In this document: piece after piece, positions 1-9,593 of the stretch
Layout: every line of letters begins with the position of its first letter
Numbering within the stretch: the first letter of the stretch is position 1
DNA from: Astropecten irregularis
Taxonomy: Eukaryota; Echinodermata; Asteroidea; Paxillosida; Astropectinidae
Assembly: GCA_963971285.1 (NCBI GenBank)
Contig: OZ020261.1
Coordinates: forward strand, 3,038,001 to 3,102,000
DNA length: 64,000 nucleotides
Direction of reading: 5' to 3'
The notes under the pieces: model-generated
Databases searched by the model: none
The model's input: the letters and a program-made list of their open reading frames with translations, nothing else
What the model was told of the DNA's origin: nothing
Translations under genes and position numbers: made by a program

Positions 1-912
1 GAGCTGCTCGTCGCGGGTGAGGCCACGTCTGGAGAATGTTTTCATCAGGAAGGTCCTCATGCCAAAGGCGTCATCAGCTATAAAGTAGTAGGGGGAGGCC
101 ATGTCATCACCAGGCAACGGTGCAGCATCAGGAACACCAAGGACACCCTGCTCAATTGCTTCGCGCATCTGACAGTTGTTCCAGATCTGGCCATCAGAAC
201 TGGAACCCACATCGCCAACCTGGATCCACAGAAACTTGTAGTCGGCGTCGACCAAGGCCATCAACACAATGGAGTAGAAGCCCTTGTAGTTGTAGTAGAG
301 TGAACCTGACTTGGGTGGCTTCTTAATGGCTACATGCTTGCCGTCTATGGCTCCCAGGGTGTGGGGAAACTGCCACCGGTCTTGGAAGTTCTGTGCCACC
401 TGGAGCCACTCGTCTGCTGTTGTTGGGGTCTCCAGCACCTCTGGTCCAACGATGTCCAATAGAGCCTGGCACACCTCCCTCACAATGCACGAGATGGTGT
501 TGTGGGCAACCCTGAACCCACACCTCAAGTCTCTGTACGTGTTGCCTGTTGCCAGGTACCTGAGGGTGACGGCAAGTTTCATCCCAGGTGAGACAGCATC
601 GCGTATCGCGGTATCCCTCCTCAGAATACGCCCTTGGACCCTCTGCAGCAGGTCGTTGAATGTGTCCACATCAATCCTCATGAAGTAGGCGAAGGTCTCG
701 ACATCCTCTATCTCGAGCTCTTGCATGAGGGTGTCATAAAGGCCCAGTGTGGGTCTCCGGGCAATCCATCCCCTAGTCCACCACCTTCTCTGCCTTCTCT
801 GCTGCCTCTCTCTAGCCTCCACCTCTTCAAGCTCCACGAGGTCCCTGGCCAACCCCATCAGCTCTCTGTTCACCAGGCCCCAATACCTAATCATGGTAAC
901 CCTGTCTACCAT
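1..912 (-). CDS. PIF/Harbinger (HARBI1-like) transposase, 3' end cut by the window edge
   Basis: The minus strand is open from an ATG at 912 to base 1 without a stop, so the protein runs out of the window (about 304 codons seen). The first ~60 residues are basic and arginine-rich. A helical region with T-Y-R-D-L-R and I-S-C-I-V-R-E-V follows, as in the helix-turn-helix part of HARBI1-like proteins. The catalytic core then starts with GAIDGKHVAIK, followed by SGSLYYNYKGFYSIVLMALV and a D-V-G-S-S-S-D block. The Asp in AIDGKH and the Asp in the second block fit the first two acidic residues of the DDE triad; the third should lie beyond the left edge. The frame is undisturbed, suggesting a recent or selected copy. 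The frame stays open upstream of 912, so the start is uncertain. Known role of the family: cut-and-paste transposition with TWA target duplications, often with a separate Myb-like ORF. A domesticated HARBI1-type host gene is possible but less likely given the flanking repeats. Confidence 0.88.
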   Translation of the reverse strand, partial: MVDRVTMIRYWGLVNRELMGLARDLVELEEVEARERQQRRQRRWWTRGWIARRPTLGLYDTLMQELEIEDVETFAYFMRIDVDTFNDLLQRVQGRILRRDTAIRDAVSPGMKLAVTLRYLATGNTYRDLRCGFRVAHNTISCIVREVCQALLDIVGPEVLETPTTADEWLQVAQNFQDRWQFPHTLGAIDGKHVAIKKPPKSGSLYYNYKGFYSIVLMALVDADYKFLWIQVGDVGSSSDGQIWNNCQMREAIEQGVLGVPDAAPLPGDDMASPYYFIADDAFGMRTFLMKTFSRRGLTRDEQL

Positions 913-1044
913 GGTGAAGTTGTTGTTGAGGTTTGAGAGGAATATTTAAGACGTACGATCTGGTGAAGAACTGTCACAGACTGGGAAGACCATGTGCTCT
1001 GATCCAGCTTATATACCCTCCAGAAATTTCCCAGAAACTAGTTT

Positions 1045-1590
1045 TATTTGACCTTACCTAACCTTAGTTGACCTTACTTACCCTTACTTGTCCTTATTTC
1101 ACCCTTACTTAACCTTACTTCACCCGTATTTAACTGTACTTCACCCGTACTTAACCGTAGTTACTCTTACTTTGCCAACCTTGGTGCAACCGTACTTAGC
1201 CGTACTTACCCTTAGTTACCCGTAGTTTGATCCGTACTTAACCGTGGTAGACCGTAGTAAATTGGTGCCGATTTTTAAGTACAGGTAGGTACGGGTAACT
1301 ACGGGTGAACTACGTGTAACTGCAGCTGTTAGTACGATCGAAGTACGGGTAACTACGAACAACTGCGGATAAGTACGGGTGGCCACCCGTACTTGTGTTG
1401 GCGAAATTTTTTAACATGTTCAAAATTTTAGGCTAGAAGTGCGGCTAGACCAAGGGTAAAACCCTACGGCTGAACTACGGTTAAGTACGGGTAACTACGG
1501 CTAACTACATGTAACTGAGGCTAACTACGAATCTAGTACATGTAAGTACGGGTAACTACGGGTGCAAGAACTGCGGCCAAGTACGGCAAA
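1045..1590. repeat. Inverted array of degenerate 10-11 bp repeats
   Basis: From about 1,045 to 1,265 the plus strand is a run of degenerate units of the form ACCCGTACTTA / ACCTTACTTA with a period of 10-11 bp. From about 1,275 to 1,590 the complementary motif (TAAGTACGGGTAACTACGGG) dominates, so the two arms are inverted relative to each other. The array lies just upstream of the Harbinger-type transposase start, and subterminal repeats bound by transposase are common in DNA transposons. I infer it may be the subterminal region of that element. No clean terminal inverted repeat or target duplication could be fixed by eye. Confidence 0.7.
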
Positions 1591-1599
1591 ACCCGTAGG

Positions 1600-2205
1600 T
1601 GTGACCAAGGCATAAGGGATGTGAATTTGTTGCAAAACCCTGTTTCATTAATGCATCAAGTGCCCAAAAGAATATCACACACATACAAAAACTGAAAGAA
1701 GCACTGGGACAGAACATGCAAACACAGAAAAGTGACAATTCTGATAAACAAACTGTCTCACAACTTCAATTCCTTGATGAACAAGAGCAAACCCTTCCTT
1801 TGTTTAAAGGTGAACATACCATGTGTCTTCGAAACACAGAACCTATATGTTCAGATGAATATATTTCTCTGTTAAATTGTAATAAGGGCATAGCTGCTAA
1901 GCACCAACTGACTAAAGATGAACTAAAAACACAGTTCGACTTAATGATGACTGCCCCAGTTGATAAGACCATGACAATGCACAGAGCTCGATTCAAGACG
2001 GGTCAAATTCTTGTATCTTTCAAGAAACCGCAGCTTAATGACAAAGAGGAGACGGACATTTCATTTTGGTGGAACATTGACAAATATTTAGACACCAAAG
2101 AGTTGATTGAGCAAGTTCTCATGAAGAAAACGATACCAGTTTGTGGAACGCCTAAGAGAATGTTACACACTTTATTTATGTAAATCTTTACATAATTATA
2201 ATAAA
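1600..2205 (+). CDS. Uncharacterised ORF, possibly the terminal exon of a larger gene
   Basis: An open frame ends with TAA at 2,181-2,183. It contains an ATG at 1,716 (155 residues), but the same frame is open upstream to about 1,610, past possible acceptor sequence (CATAAG before GGATGTGAA). An AATAAA polyadenylation signal at 2,200-2,205 follows the stop by only 17 bp, which fits a last exon. The protein is polar, with cysteines near the N-terminal side and a C-terminal block including FKTGQILVSFKKPQ and FWWNIDKYLD. I do not recognise the family. It could be the accessory ORF of the neighbouring transposon, a fragment of a host gene, or a chance ORF. No repeat feature explains it. Confidence 0.35.
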
Positions 2206-2888
2206 GTTTAGGAGTTCAGATAACAGTTATAAATGATGCTAGTTTAAAGCAAATGTGTGTTGTAAATATATGAACACATGCTGAGATTTACGATTTCAGA
2301 TTATGATTGTCTTTTTTTATAAAGTTGGAAGTAACCGAGATTATGATTTTTGATTAAATTGGAAGTCACTGATATGAAGAAAGTTTGATATTTCAGACAG
2401 GATATTAAGAAGGTCAAAGAGAAACTATGTGTATTATTGGATATATCATAGATTACTCATTTTATGGGATAGATGTTGTTTGTGCCAGAATCTGGTTTGA
2501 TTAATAGAAAACACACACTCAGAATGAGAAAACTTACAAGGTCGAATTAAACATGAATGTACATGTACTGCACATCGCATCTATATGACTTGCAATGATG
2601 AAGATTGAGTAACTAAGAAGTTATAGAATTAGAAGTTAATTTTCCTTTAGACAAAACATGTACTGTATATAAAACCTTGATTAGAAGATCATGCATAGAA
2701 TTGCCGTTTATGTTGAATATTATTATTATTACTTTTCATTTATCCAAACAATATGTACTTGTTTACACTATACTGTATTTGTTTACCATCATGCAAAGTT
2801 AAGGATAATTGCTGAAGAAAATACAGTGTATGACTATTTTGTGCTGAAGAACTGTTTCACTAATAAGTTGACAATATAAGTTAATAAG
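2206..2888. other. AT-rich non-coding stretch
   Basis: No supported ORF, RNA gene or clear repeat. It is AT-rich with scattered TACATGTA-type strings. Confidence 0.5.
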
Positions 2889-3072
2889 TTGACTATTGGG
2901 GTCACCACCAACGTAGGGCTGGATGGCTCAGTTGGTAGAGCGCCCCTACGGTATTCAGGAGGTCGCCGGTTCGAATCCCGCTCCAGTCAATTTTTCTTTG
3001 TTCACTTTTCAATGACTTAAAAAACTCAGTCAGTTTCCCTTGTGGTTATTTCACGAAAATATTAATTAAAAA
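2889..3072 (+). mobile_element. tRNA-derived SINE, copy 1
   Basis: This copy begins at TTGACTATTGGGG and carries a tRNA-like body at 2,916-2,988, with an A-box-like GGCTCAGTTGGTAGAGCG and a B box GGTTCGAATCC. The body ends with CCAGTC, which can pair with the leading GGCTGG as an acceptor stem. The constant tail contains TTTTTCTTTGTTCACTTTTC and CAGTCAGTTTCCCTTGTGG. At least eleven further copies of the same family occur in the window. It is transcribable in principle by RNA polymerase III from its internal promoter. It is followed directly by copy 2, giving a head-to-tail dimer. Confidence 0.85.
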
Positions 3073-3380
3073 GCCGTATCCTCTTTGAGTGATCCCCCAT
3101 GTGCCGTTCCTAGGTTGCAGCATTGTTGTGTGTATCATTGAAGCGATCCCTGGGGTGTGGCGGTGTGTACGTGGTTTCATGGCTTCTGACTGCCAAACGA
3201 ACAAAGATAGTTGACTATTGGGATCACCACCAACGTAGGGATGGATGGCTCAGTTGGTAGAGCGCCTGTACAGTATCCAAGAGGTCGCCGGTTCTAATCC
3301 CGCTCCAGTCAATTTTTCTTTGTTCACTTTTCAATGATTTAAAAAAACTCAGTCAGTTTCCCTTGTGGTCATTTCACTAA
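3073..3380 (+). mobile_element. tRNA-derived SINE, copy 2, with long 5' head
   Basis: This copy starts with GTATCCTCTTTGAGTGATCC and has a ~165 bp head (including GTGGCGGTGTGTACGTGG and GACTGCCAAACGAACAAAG) before the tRNA-like body at about 3,238-3,310. The tail matches copy 1. The head precedes the tRNA-like part in other copies too, so it is a real module of the family rather than chance flank. Confidence 0.82.
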
Positions 3381-3398
3381 TAAGTAGATAAGTTCAAG

Positions 3399-3722
3399 AG
3401 GTCAAGCAATGTAACACAAATGAAAGACCTTGCCTAACATTGACTTTTGATGAAAGAATCAAGATCACAGCTCGTACCACTTTTAAATGAGGCGCTACTT
3501 CCTGTTTGACCGGAAGTAGAGGTCACAGGGGTCAACCAATGTGTCACACAGAAAGACCTTGCCTAACATTCACTTTTGGTGAAAGAATTATGATCATAGC
3601 TCTTATCACTTTTAAATGAGGAGCTACTTCCTGTTTGACCGGAAGTAGAGGTCACAGAGGTCAAGCAATGTGTCACAAAGAAAGACCTTACCTAACATTG
3701 ACATTTTGCGAAGGAATCAACT
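3399..3722 (+). repeat. 129-130 bp tandem repeat, about 2.5 units
   Basis: Units begin at about 3,399, 3,529 and 3,658 (the last partial), with shared text such as GAAAGACCTTGCCTAACATT and CTACTTCCTGTTTGACCGG. Each junction contains AGGTCA-like half-sites: AGTTCA-2-AGGTCA at 3,391-3,404, AGGTCA-3-GGGTCA at 3,520-3,534 and AGGTCA-3-AGGTCA at 3,649-3,663. A CTACTTCC/GGAAGTAG pair forms a short stem just before each junction. Whether these bind any nuclear receptor is unknown. Confidence 0.8.
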
Positions 3723-4700
3723 TAATATATCAAACGGTTGATTTTTTGTTGATTTTTAAAGATTTTGATTATTAAATTTAAATTGCTTGTAATTTGACAC
3801 CTGATGACGTCATGATGACGTCATTGTTCGGCACACATCTACGCTATAGGGACTTTACTTGGACCAAGTTTGGTTATTTAAAAGTGACCAAAGTGGCGTG
3901 TACTATGTCCCTGTAAAAAGTCTATGGGAAATCAAAATGGAAGAAGAAGAAGAAGAAGAAGAAAAAAAACAGAACAAAAATAAAGGGTTTTCGCTGACGC
4001 GGAAAACCCAAATAAGACAAAGGGGATGTTATGTATTGATTGTCAATTGTCAATACATATACCTTCTAAGAGATATTGGTCAGTGGTCAGACATGGTCAG
4101 ACAAACTGTCTACACCATGACAAGTAGTGGCCCTAATATTTACGACCTTTTCCTGGACCCACTGTACCTACTTCCTGGCAGTCCAAATTTATGGACCTGC
4201 TGAATGACATGTCTTCCACATGTCTAGCTGGTATCTCAGATGCTCATTAATCATTGTACATATAACTAACTCCTTTGTTCACTGTTCTGATATAAATGAT
4301 CAGCCCTCCAAGTAGAGATGAGATGGTGTTGAGCCCTGATCACGAGTGATTCAATAAATAGATGTACTGTTCGATTCTATAATACTCTGCGTTCGTCACT
4401 TGACTTGTCCTGTTACATGTACTTATGTTAACTGTATGACTGATCCCGTGGGTCCAAATACTGGTGAATAAACCCCACATAACAATACTTTGAGTGAAAG
4501 GGAATAACTTAAACAACTCAAGTGAGGGTGTTCTTTATGTTTGTTCCAAAAATCGTTCAGATGAACGATCTTCGGAAAAGACACTTTTTCCTTGAAAAAA
4601 AAAAAAGCATCTAATGAACCAAGATTTCCCATGGTGACTGTTTGCACTGTTCGAACTGTTGAGTACATTTTCTGTCTCAATCTTATAATTTTTTTAGGTC
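3723..4700. other. Non-coding repeat-like stretch with twin CRE palindromes, a GAA run and a hairpin
   Basis: Two perfect TGACGTCA palindromes lie at 3,805-3,812 and 3,816-3,823. A (GAA)8 microsatellite lies at about 3,939-3,962. A hairpin GGGTTTTC/GAAAACCC lies at 3,985-4,009. Similar TGACGTCA-containing sequence recurs near 11,110, so this is probably part of an interspersed repeat. Short ORFs here have no recognisable domain. Confidence 0.5.
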
Positions 4701-4713
4701 TTGCAAATCCTAT

Positions 4714-5454
4714 ATGCTCCCTTTAAATGCAGAGTTTATTCATCAACGTTCCTCTACCCTTCGGACTGGAGCACTAGCCCTCGTGTACAGCGCCGCCGAG
4801 TATGCATCACCCGTGTGGTCTCGCAGCACCCATACAAGGAAGCTGGACGTAAGCCTGAATGACACAATGCGCATCGTTACCGGCTGCCTGCGCCAAACTG
4901 AGACGACGTTCCTTCCCGTCCTCGCTGGAATCGTGCCACCTGACATCCGGCGCGAGTCGAAGGTTGCTCGCATCACGAACTTGGGGATGGACAACCCGAG
5001 TCACCTCCTCCACGATCGGGTCTTAGGCGATGTCACTCACACCAATGAACAACGTCTCAAGTCACGTCGACCTTTCTCCCGACACGCTGCCCATCTCGTT
5101 GCAAATAACTATGATCCACCCAAGGCGTGGAACGACCGTATTGATGCTGGTCCACCTCTCATTCGATCTGCCTGTCCCCCGCCGAGCCCGTTGCTGCCAC
5201 CCGGTGCTGACCTACCGCGTAAGCAGTGGGTGCGACTCAACCGTCTTCGTTCCGGCACTGCTCGCATCGGTGAGACCCTCCAACGCTGGGGCATGCAAGA
5301 AGCAGCTTCATGTCCATGTGGCCACCCGACCCAGACCGTGGAGCATGTGGTGACTGACTGCGTCTTGCTCAAGTCGCCCGGGGACCTCACTGCTCTATGC
5401 TGTCCGAACGCCGAAATGAGATCCTGGCTCAGCAATCTGCCCATTGAACTTTGA
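4714..5454 (+). CDS. C-terminal part of a Jockey-like non-LTR reverse transcriptase, 5'-truncated
   Basis: This open frame of 246 residues begins inside the thumb/C-terminal region rather than in the RT palm; there is no YADD motif. The pattern ALVYSAAEYASPVW, then LNDTMRIVTGCLRQT, then a zinc-like C-P-C-G...Q-T-V-E-H-V-V-T-D-C near the end is typical of Jockey-type element C-termini. A short AT-rich 3' region (TATATATATATA, then AATAAA-like sequence) follows. 5' truncation is the usual product of target-primed reverse transcription. The N-terminal-side homologue at 33,530-34,876 may be the same family. The ATG at 4,714 is simply the first in the frame and need not be used. Confidence 0.78.
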   Translation: MLPLNAEFIHQRSSTLRTGALALVYSAAEYASPVWSRSTHTRKLDVSLNDTMRIVTGCLRQTETTFLPVLAGIVPPDIRRESKVARITNLGMDNPSHLLHDRVLGDVTHTNEQRLKSRRPFSRHAAHLVANNYDPPKAWNDRIDAGPPLIRSACPPPSPLLPPGADLPRKQWVRLNRLRSGTARIGETLQRWGMQEAASCPCGHPTQTVEHVVTDCVLLKSPGDLTALCCPNAEMRSWLSNLPIEL

Positions 5455-5571
5455 TTTCTGATGATTTGACTTTTGTTATCGTTGCTGTTTGACAAACGCT
5501 TATATATATATATCAACGTTCCTGGCCCTAGGAATAAAAATGTGACTCATACTGCTTATAACTGATTATTG

Positions 5572-5795
5572 ATTATATTAATTAAAAAGCCCTACCTCTT
5601 TGAGTGATCCCCAAGTACTGTTTCTCAGGTTGCAGCTTTGCTGCTCGTATCGATGAAAGATAATTGACTGTTAGGGTCACACCAATGTAGGGCTGGATAG
5701 CTCAGTTGGTAGAGTGCATGTACGGTATTCAGGAGGTTGCCGGTTCAAATTCTGCTCCAATAAATGTTTCTTCCCTTTTCAATGAGAAATACTAA
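5572..5795 (+). mobile_element. tRNA-derived SINE, copy 3, diverged
   Basis: It shows the same order as copy 2: AATTAAAAAGC, a shortened head (the part with CCCTGGGGTGTGGCGG is deleted), then the tRNA-like body GGGCTGGATAGCTCAGTTGG with B box GGTTCAAATTC. More substitutions than in copies 1 and 2 suggest an older insertion. Confidence 0.78.
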
Positions 5796-5799
5796 TGAT

Positions 5800-6970
5800 C
5801 GATAGTGTTGAAGACATGACAGGCAAGTAACAATGAGCTAATGGGGTCCAATGTTGAGTCTTAAAGGATGGGTGCCTGCTAAGCAGGTTACCCAGATACC
5901 AATAAGAATCAATGCAACATTATTATTGCATGTGGAAACCAACCCACCAGTCCAAGACACATTATGACCAAGGCCTATTTGAATTATATGTAGTCTGTTA
6001 TTAAGGGGTTGTTCTGAAACCCCCTTGATCCCCTCGACCCACAACCCCTTGAATTTTTTCAATTTTTTTCAGCGCTCGAGAAATGGTCCAATTTGGTTCA
6101 TCTTGGTGTCAAAAGAAAGCTTATATTCTCCCCTTTCCAATTGTACCATGTCGCGAAAACACAAGGAAATACTTTCTTCCCTAACCAGTTTACCATGAAA
6201 ACTATTGGACACAGAAATAAAGGACACATTGCACACACACTATCCGTATGGGAGTCTGTCAGTGTATTCAAGCACAGGTGGGCAACCAGCCCCACCCCGA
6301 TCATGCAAGAAATACTTTCCAGACTTGGGCCATATATTGAAAGCGGTACGGATCGAAAGCTGACTTCACGCTAAAAGTTGGCCGTAATCTAAGTCGGGCG
6401 CTAACGCATGTTCCATTCCAACACAACACTGGGAATTGTGCTTCCTGCGTTGTTATGTTAATGAGCACGAAGAATGCCGGTGTGGCGGTCTCAGCTGACT
6501 CCCTTACTAAATATAGTACCAATACGTCATGCTTTCTCTGCGCACAGCAACGGTAAAGTCGTCCGTTTAAGTGGCGTACTGAGCTGTGGTCGAGCTGTGC
6601 ATTCCATGCTTCACAACACAACAGGTTTTTTCCTTCTTTTGAAGGCCACGCATTGCTTCTGTGATTTATTACAAAATACTAGAGGAAAGGAATGGACACG
6701 CTACAAAAACACTAGTTGAACCAGGGAATTTAACGTAAAGACATGGAGGTCAAGGAAAGGGGAGGGGTGAATAAGGGAAGAAACAGAAAGAAGGGGAGAG
6801 AATACAGGGATGGGGAAAGAAATTGGGGTGGGGGGTGTTGGTTTGGTTGAAGAGTTCGAGGTCAAAAGGTTGAAGGTTGACAGATGGACTAACAGGACTT
6901 GGGTAGATGGGATGACATAAACCCATCATAGGATGTAGGACGAAGTGCTATTTGCCTTAAATTGGACCTT
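5800..6970. other. Non-coding stretch before the Gypsy fragment
   Basis: Short ORFs occur on both strands but none has a recognisable domain. A purine-rich tract (AGGAAAGGGGAGGGG type) occupies about 6,740-6,860. It may include degraded 5' parts of the following Gypsy element, but I cannot show it. Confidence 0.4.
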
Positions 6971-6973
6971 TAG

Positions 6974-8047
6974 ACCCTTCCACTGGACATCCTGGCCATT
7001 GACTTTACTCTACTAGAGAAAGCAACAGATGGAAGGGAAAATGTCTTGGTTATGACGGATGTATTTAGTAAGTTCACCCAGGCAGTCCCATGCCGAGACC
7101 AGAAGGCCACAACCGTAGCAAAGATATTGGTTTCGGAGTGGTTCCAGAAGTACGGAGTCCCGCGCCGTATCCACAGTGATCAAGGGAGAAATTTCGAGTC
7201 ACAGATCGTGAAGGAGCTTTGTGCAGTCTATGGAGTTACAAAGAGCAGAACCACGGCATACCATCCCCAGGGGAACGGGCAATGCGAGAGATTCAATCGC
7301 ACCTTGCATAATCTACTTCGTACCTTACCCCCTGACCAGAAGAGATGTTGGCCCAAGCATCTTCAAGAGCTGACGTTCATGTACAACTGTACGCCACACT
7401 CTTCTACTGGACTCTCCCCATTTTATGTGTTCTTGGGACGGAATCCGATGTTACCGATTGACCTTCTGCTTGGGACTGGTGAGAGCAGGGAACCAGATGC
7501 ATCATGGGTTGAAGCACATCAACAGAAATTGAGAAAGGCAGCAGACCACGCCGCCCAAACCATGCAGAAGGCAGCAGCGTCTAGGTGTGAGAGGGGCAAC
7601 GCCAAGTCTAACGATAAAGGGATTGGCTTAGGTACCAGAGTCCTACTTCGGAGCCACATCCCAGGGCGGAACAAGATAGGTAATTACTGGCAGACAGTAC
7701 CCTATAAGGTGATAGCGCAGCCACAACCCAATGTGTATGAGGTCCAACTTGCGGATGGTACTGGACCAACAAAGTGCATGACCAGGACAGAGCTACTGGA
7801 CACCGGGGAGAGAGTGCCAGAGATTGAGACTACTCCAGAGCTCCTGCCAGCGGCGCAGGATGAGGATGGGCAAGATGACAACAATGACGACTCTCAACCG
7901 TTGTCGGATGTGGCCTTGATAGTAGGAAATGCCAAGGAGAGTGAAGCACCTGTATTGATACCACCACTTAGTCCTGAGGTCATCTCGCCTGAAGTCCAGC
8001 CCCATCACAGCAGCATAGCAGTGGAGACCCCCCAGCTATCTCCATAG
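6974..8047 (+). pseudogene. Ty3/Gypsy integrase, 5'-truncated, ending in a premature stop
   Basis: The frame opens after a stop at 6,971-6,973 and shows the integrase core: Asp in LAIDFTLLE (codon 7,001), Asp in RIHSDQGRNFES, and Glu in HPQGNGQCERFNRTL. The D, D, E triad is complete. After the core come the Gypsy pattern FMYNCTPHSSTGLSPF and a C-terminal domain with N-Y-W...P-Y-K-V and V-Y-E-V. The zinc-binding HHCC domain, RNase H and RT are missing, so the copy is 5'-truncated. The ATG at 7,046 lies inside the core and is not the real start. The acidic tail runs into the minisatellite and stops at TAG 8,045-8,047, the end of its first unit. Integrase joins element cDNA to host DNA; this fragment is probably inactive. 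Confidence 0.85.
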
Positions 8048-8489
8048 GTTCCTGAAGTCCAGCCCCACCACAGCAGCATAGCAGTGGAGACCCCCCAGCT
8101 ATCTCCATAGGCTCCTGAAGTCCAGCACCACAGCAGCATAGCAGTGGAGACCCCCCAGCTATCTCCATCGGTTCCTGAAGTCCAGCCCCACCACAGCAGC
8201 ATAGCAGTGGAGACCCCCCCAGCTATCTCCATCGGTTCCTGAAGTCCAGCCCCACCACAGCAGCATAGCAGTGGAGACCCCCCAGCTATCTCCATGGGTT
8301 CCTGAAGTCCAACCCCATCACAGCAGCATAGCAGTGGAGACCCCCCAGCTATCTCCATCAGTTCCTGAAGTCCAACCCCACCACAGCAGCATAGCAGTGG
8401 AGACCCCCCAGCTATCTTCATCAGTTCCTGGAGTCCAACCGCACCACAGCAGCATAGCAGTGGAGACCCCCCAGCTATCTCCTTCACCG
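7988..8489 (+). repeat. Coding minisatellite of 60-64 bp, eight units
   Basis: Units start at 7,988, 8,051, 8,114, 8,174, 8,238, 8,301, 8,364 and 8,427. Spacing is 63 bp except one 60 bp unit (an in-frame 3 bp loss) and one 64 bp unit (an extra C in the C-run at about 8,214-8,220). The unit encodes a 21-residue repeat, roughly P-E-V-Q-P-H-H-S-S-I-A-V-E-T-P-Q-L-S-P-S-V. The units are nearly identical, implying recent expansion or homogenisation. Confidence 0.92.
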
Positions 8490-8798
8490 CAGGTTGAGTC
8501 ACAATCTGTACCACATGCTTCTGTCGAAGCATTGGAGACAGAGGAGCACCTGGTTCCCCATCCGACTTCAGAAGGACCACCACTGAGACGATCAACAAGG
8601 ACAACTGCTGGCCAACATCCAAACCCGCATCATTTGCCAGAGTCTGCAGTAAGCAACCAAACTGAGGTATGTCAGTCTACCCCCCAGGTAGACTTTGCAC
8701 AGTTTAGTCAGGCCATCACAGGGATGGGACAGATGTTAGCAGAGCAGCTTGGAGGAAGGCTACAAGCCGGATGGCTCGCATCGAAGAAGCATCCCTAG
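8271..8798 (+). pseudogene. C-terminal tail of the same Gypsy pol, back in frame after the minisatellite
   Basis: The extra C in the fifth repeat unit shifts the frame, and reading resumes with the same 21-residue repeat through units six to eight. A tail follows with PPLRRSTRTTAGQHPNPHHL, a basic/polar ending common in Gypsy pol C-termini, and about 50 further residues to a stop near 8,798. The ATG at 8,271 lies within the repeat. I therefore treat 6,974-8,798 as one broken pol reading frame, interrupted by the stop at 8,045 and the one-base slip. Confidence 0.7.
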
Positions 8799-9593
8799 AA
8801 GAACGAACACTTGAATATTCTGTTAGCTAGTTTTTTTTGGTTTTTTTTAATACTTTCTTCAGTCAGTAATGCCTACATGGTACTGTATTAAAGAAGTTGG
8901 TGTGGGACCCAACTCGCAAGCAGTGGAGAAATGTGACAGTTGTCTTTTATTTTGTTTTGATTATATATGTGATTGTATGTAGTGTTCCATTTGTTAATGC
9001 AAGAAGTGCAACCCTTAAAGGCATGGGTGTTGCCTAGCAACAACCACATGCTGAGAGGGACCCTGGCCTTTAGCCACTGACCAGTTGACCACACATTCCT
9101 AAGGCTCACTTACCACCCAGTAGTCAGCTGGGTCAGACCTCTGTATTTTTGTTCCTGTATGCTGCAATTCTTAAAGATTATCATGGTGTAAGAGGCCACT
9201 ACAGACACCTGCATTGCTCGGTGTACTGGCCTTTTTGCTTTTTGGTTGTTTTAAACCAAACAAAGAATCCTAACTGTTACATATAAATTGACGAATATTC
9301 GCCAGAGAATGCTCACTCTACGTATCCAAAAGAATACTTCATTAAAGTACATGTAATTATTGAATTAATAACATGAACTAATCTCTCGCTATATGAGGCC
9401 ATAGAGCTGTTCCTAGCTCTATGATGAGGCACGGTACCGTGCGATAGTTACCGTAGTCATGGGGGACATCTCAGCAAGGGAGACCAAGGAGACCGTGCAC
9501 GTGTTGGACTGAACTGTCCCCCTACGTCAGGGGAGACAGCTGAGACGGGGAGTCAGCTGAGACCACCACACCGGACTTCGCCTCTCACACACA
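8799..9593. other. 3' flank of the Gypsy fragment, no LTR identified
   Basis: Poly-T and poly-A rich, with an inverted pair TGTTGCCTAGCAACAAC at about 9,027-9,045 that resembles an RFX X-box palindrome. I could not match this stretch to another copy in the window to prove an LTR. Confidence 0.4.

Noticed and set aside
2916..2988. A functional tRNA gene (also at the other copies)
   Set aside because: The body has A- and B-box-like sequences and a possible acceptor stem, but it is repeated many times with shared non-tRNA flanks and has a C-C mismatch in the T stem, so it is a SINE rather than a tRNA gene.
3399..3722. CRISPR-like array
   Set aside because: The repeats are contiguous 129 bp units without spacers, in a eukaryotic transposon-rich context.
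8005..8622. Minus-strand 205-residue ORF with repeated LQEPMEIAGGSPLLCCC units
   Set aside because: It is the antisense of the coding minisatellite of the Gypsy pol; the sense frame carries the recognisable integrase and tail.
9165..9240. Possible integrase zinc-module remnant (YHGVRGHYRHLHC...YWPF)
   Set aside because: The similarity to H-x-G-H...Y-W-P is suggestive, but it lies downstream of the integrase tail and is too short to claim.
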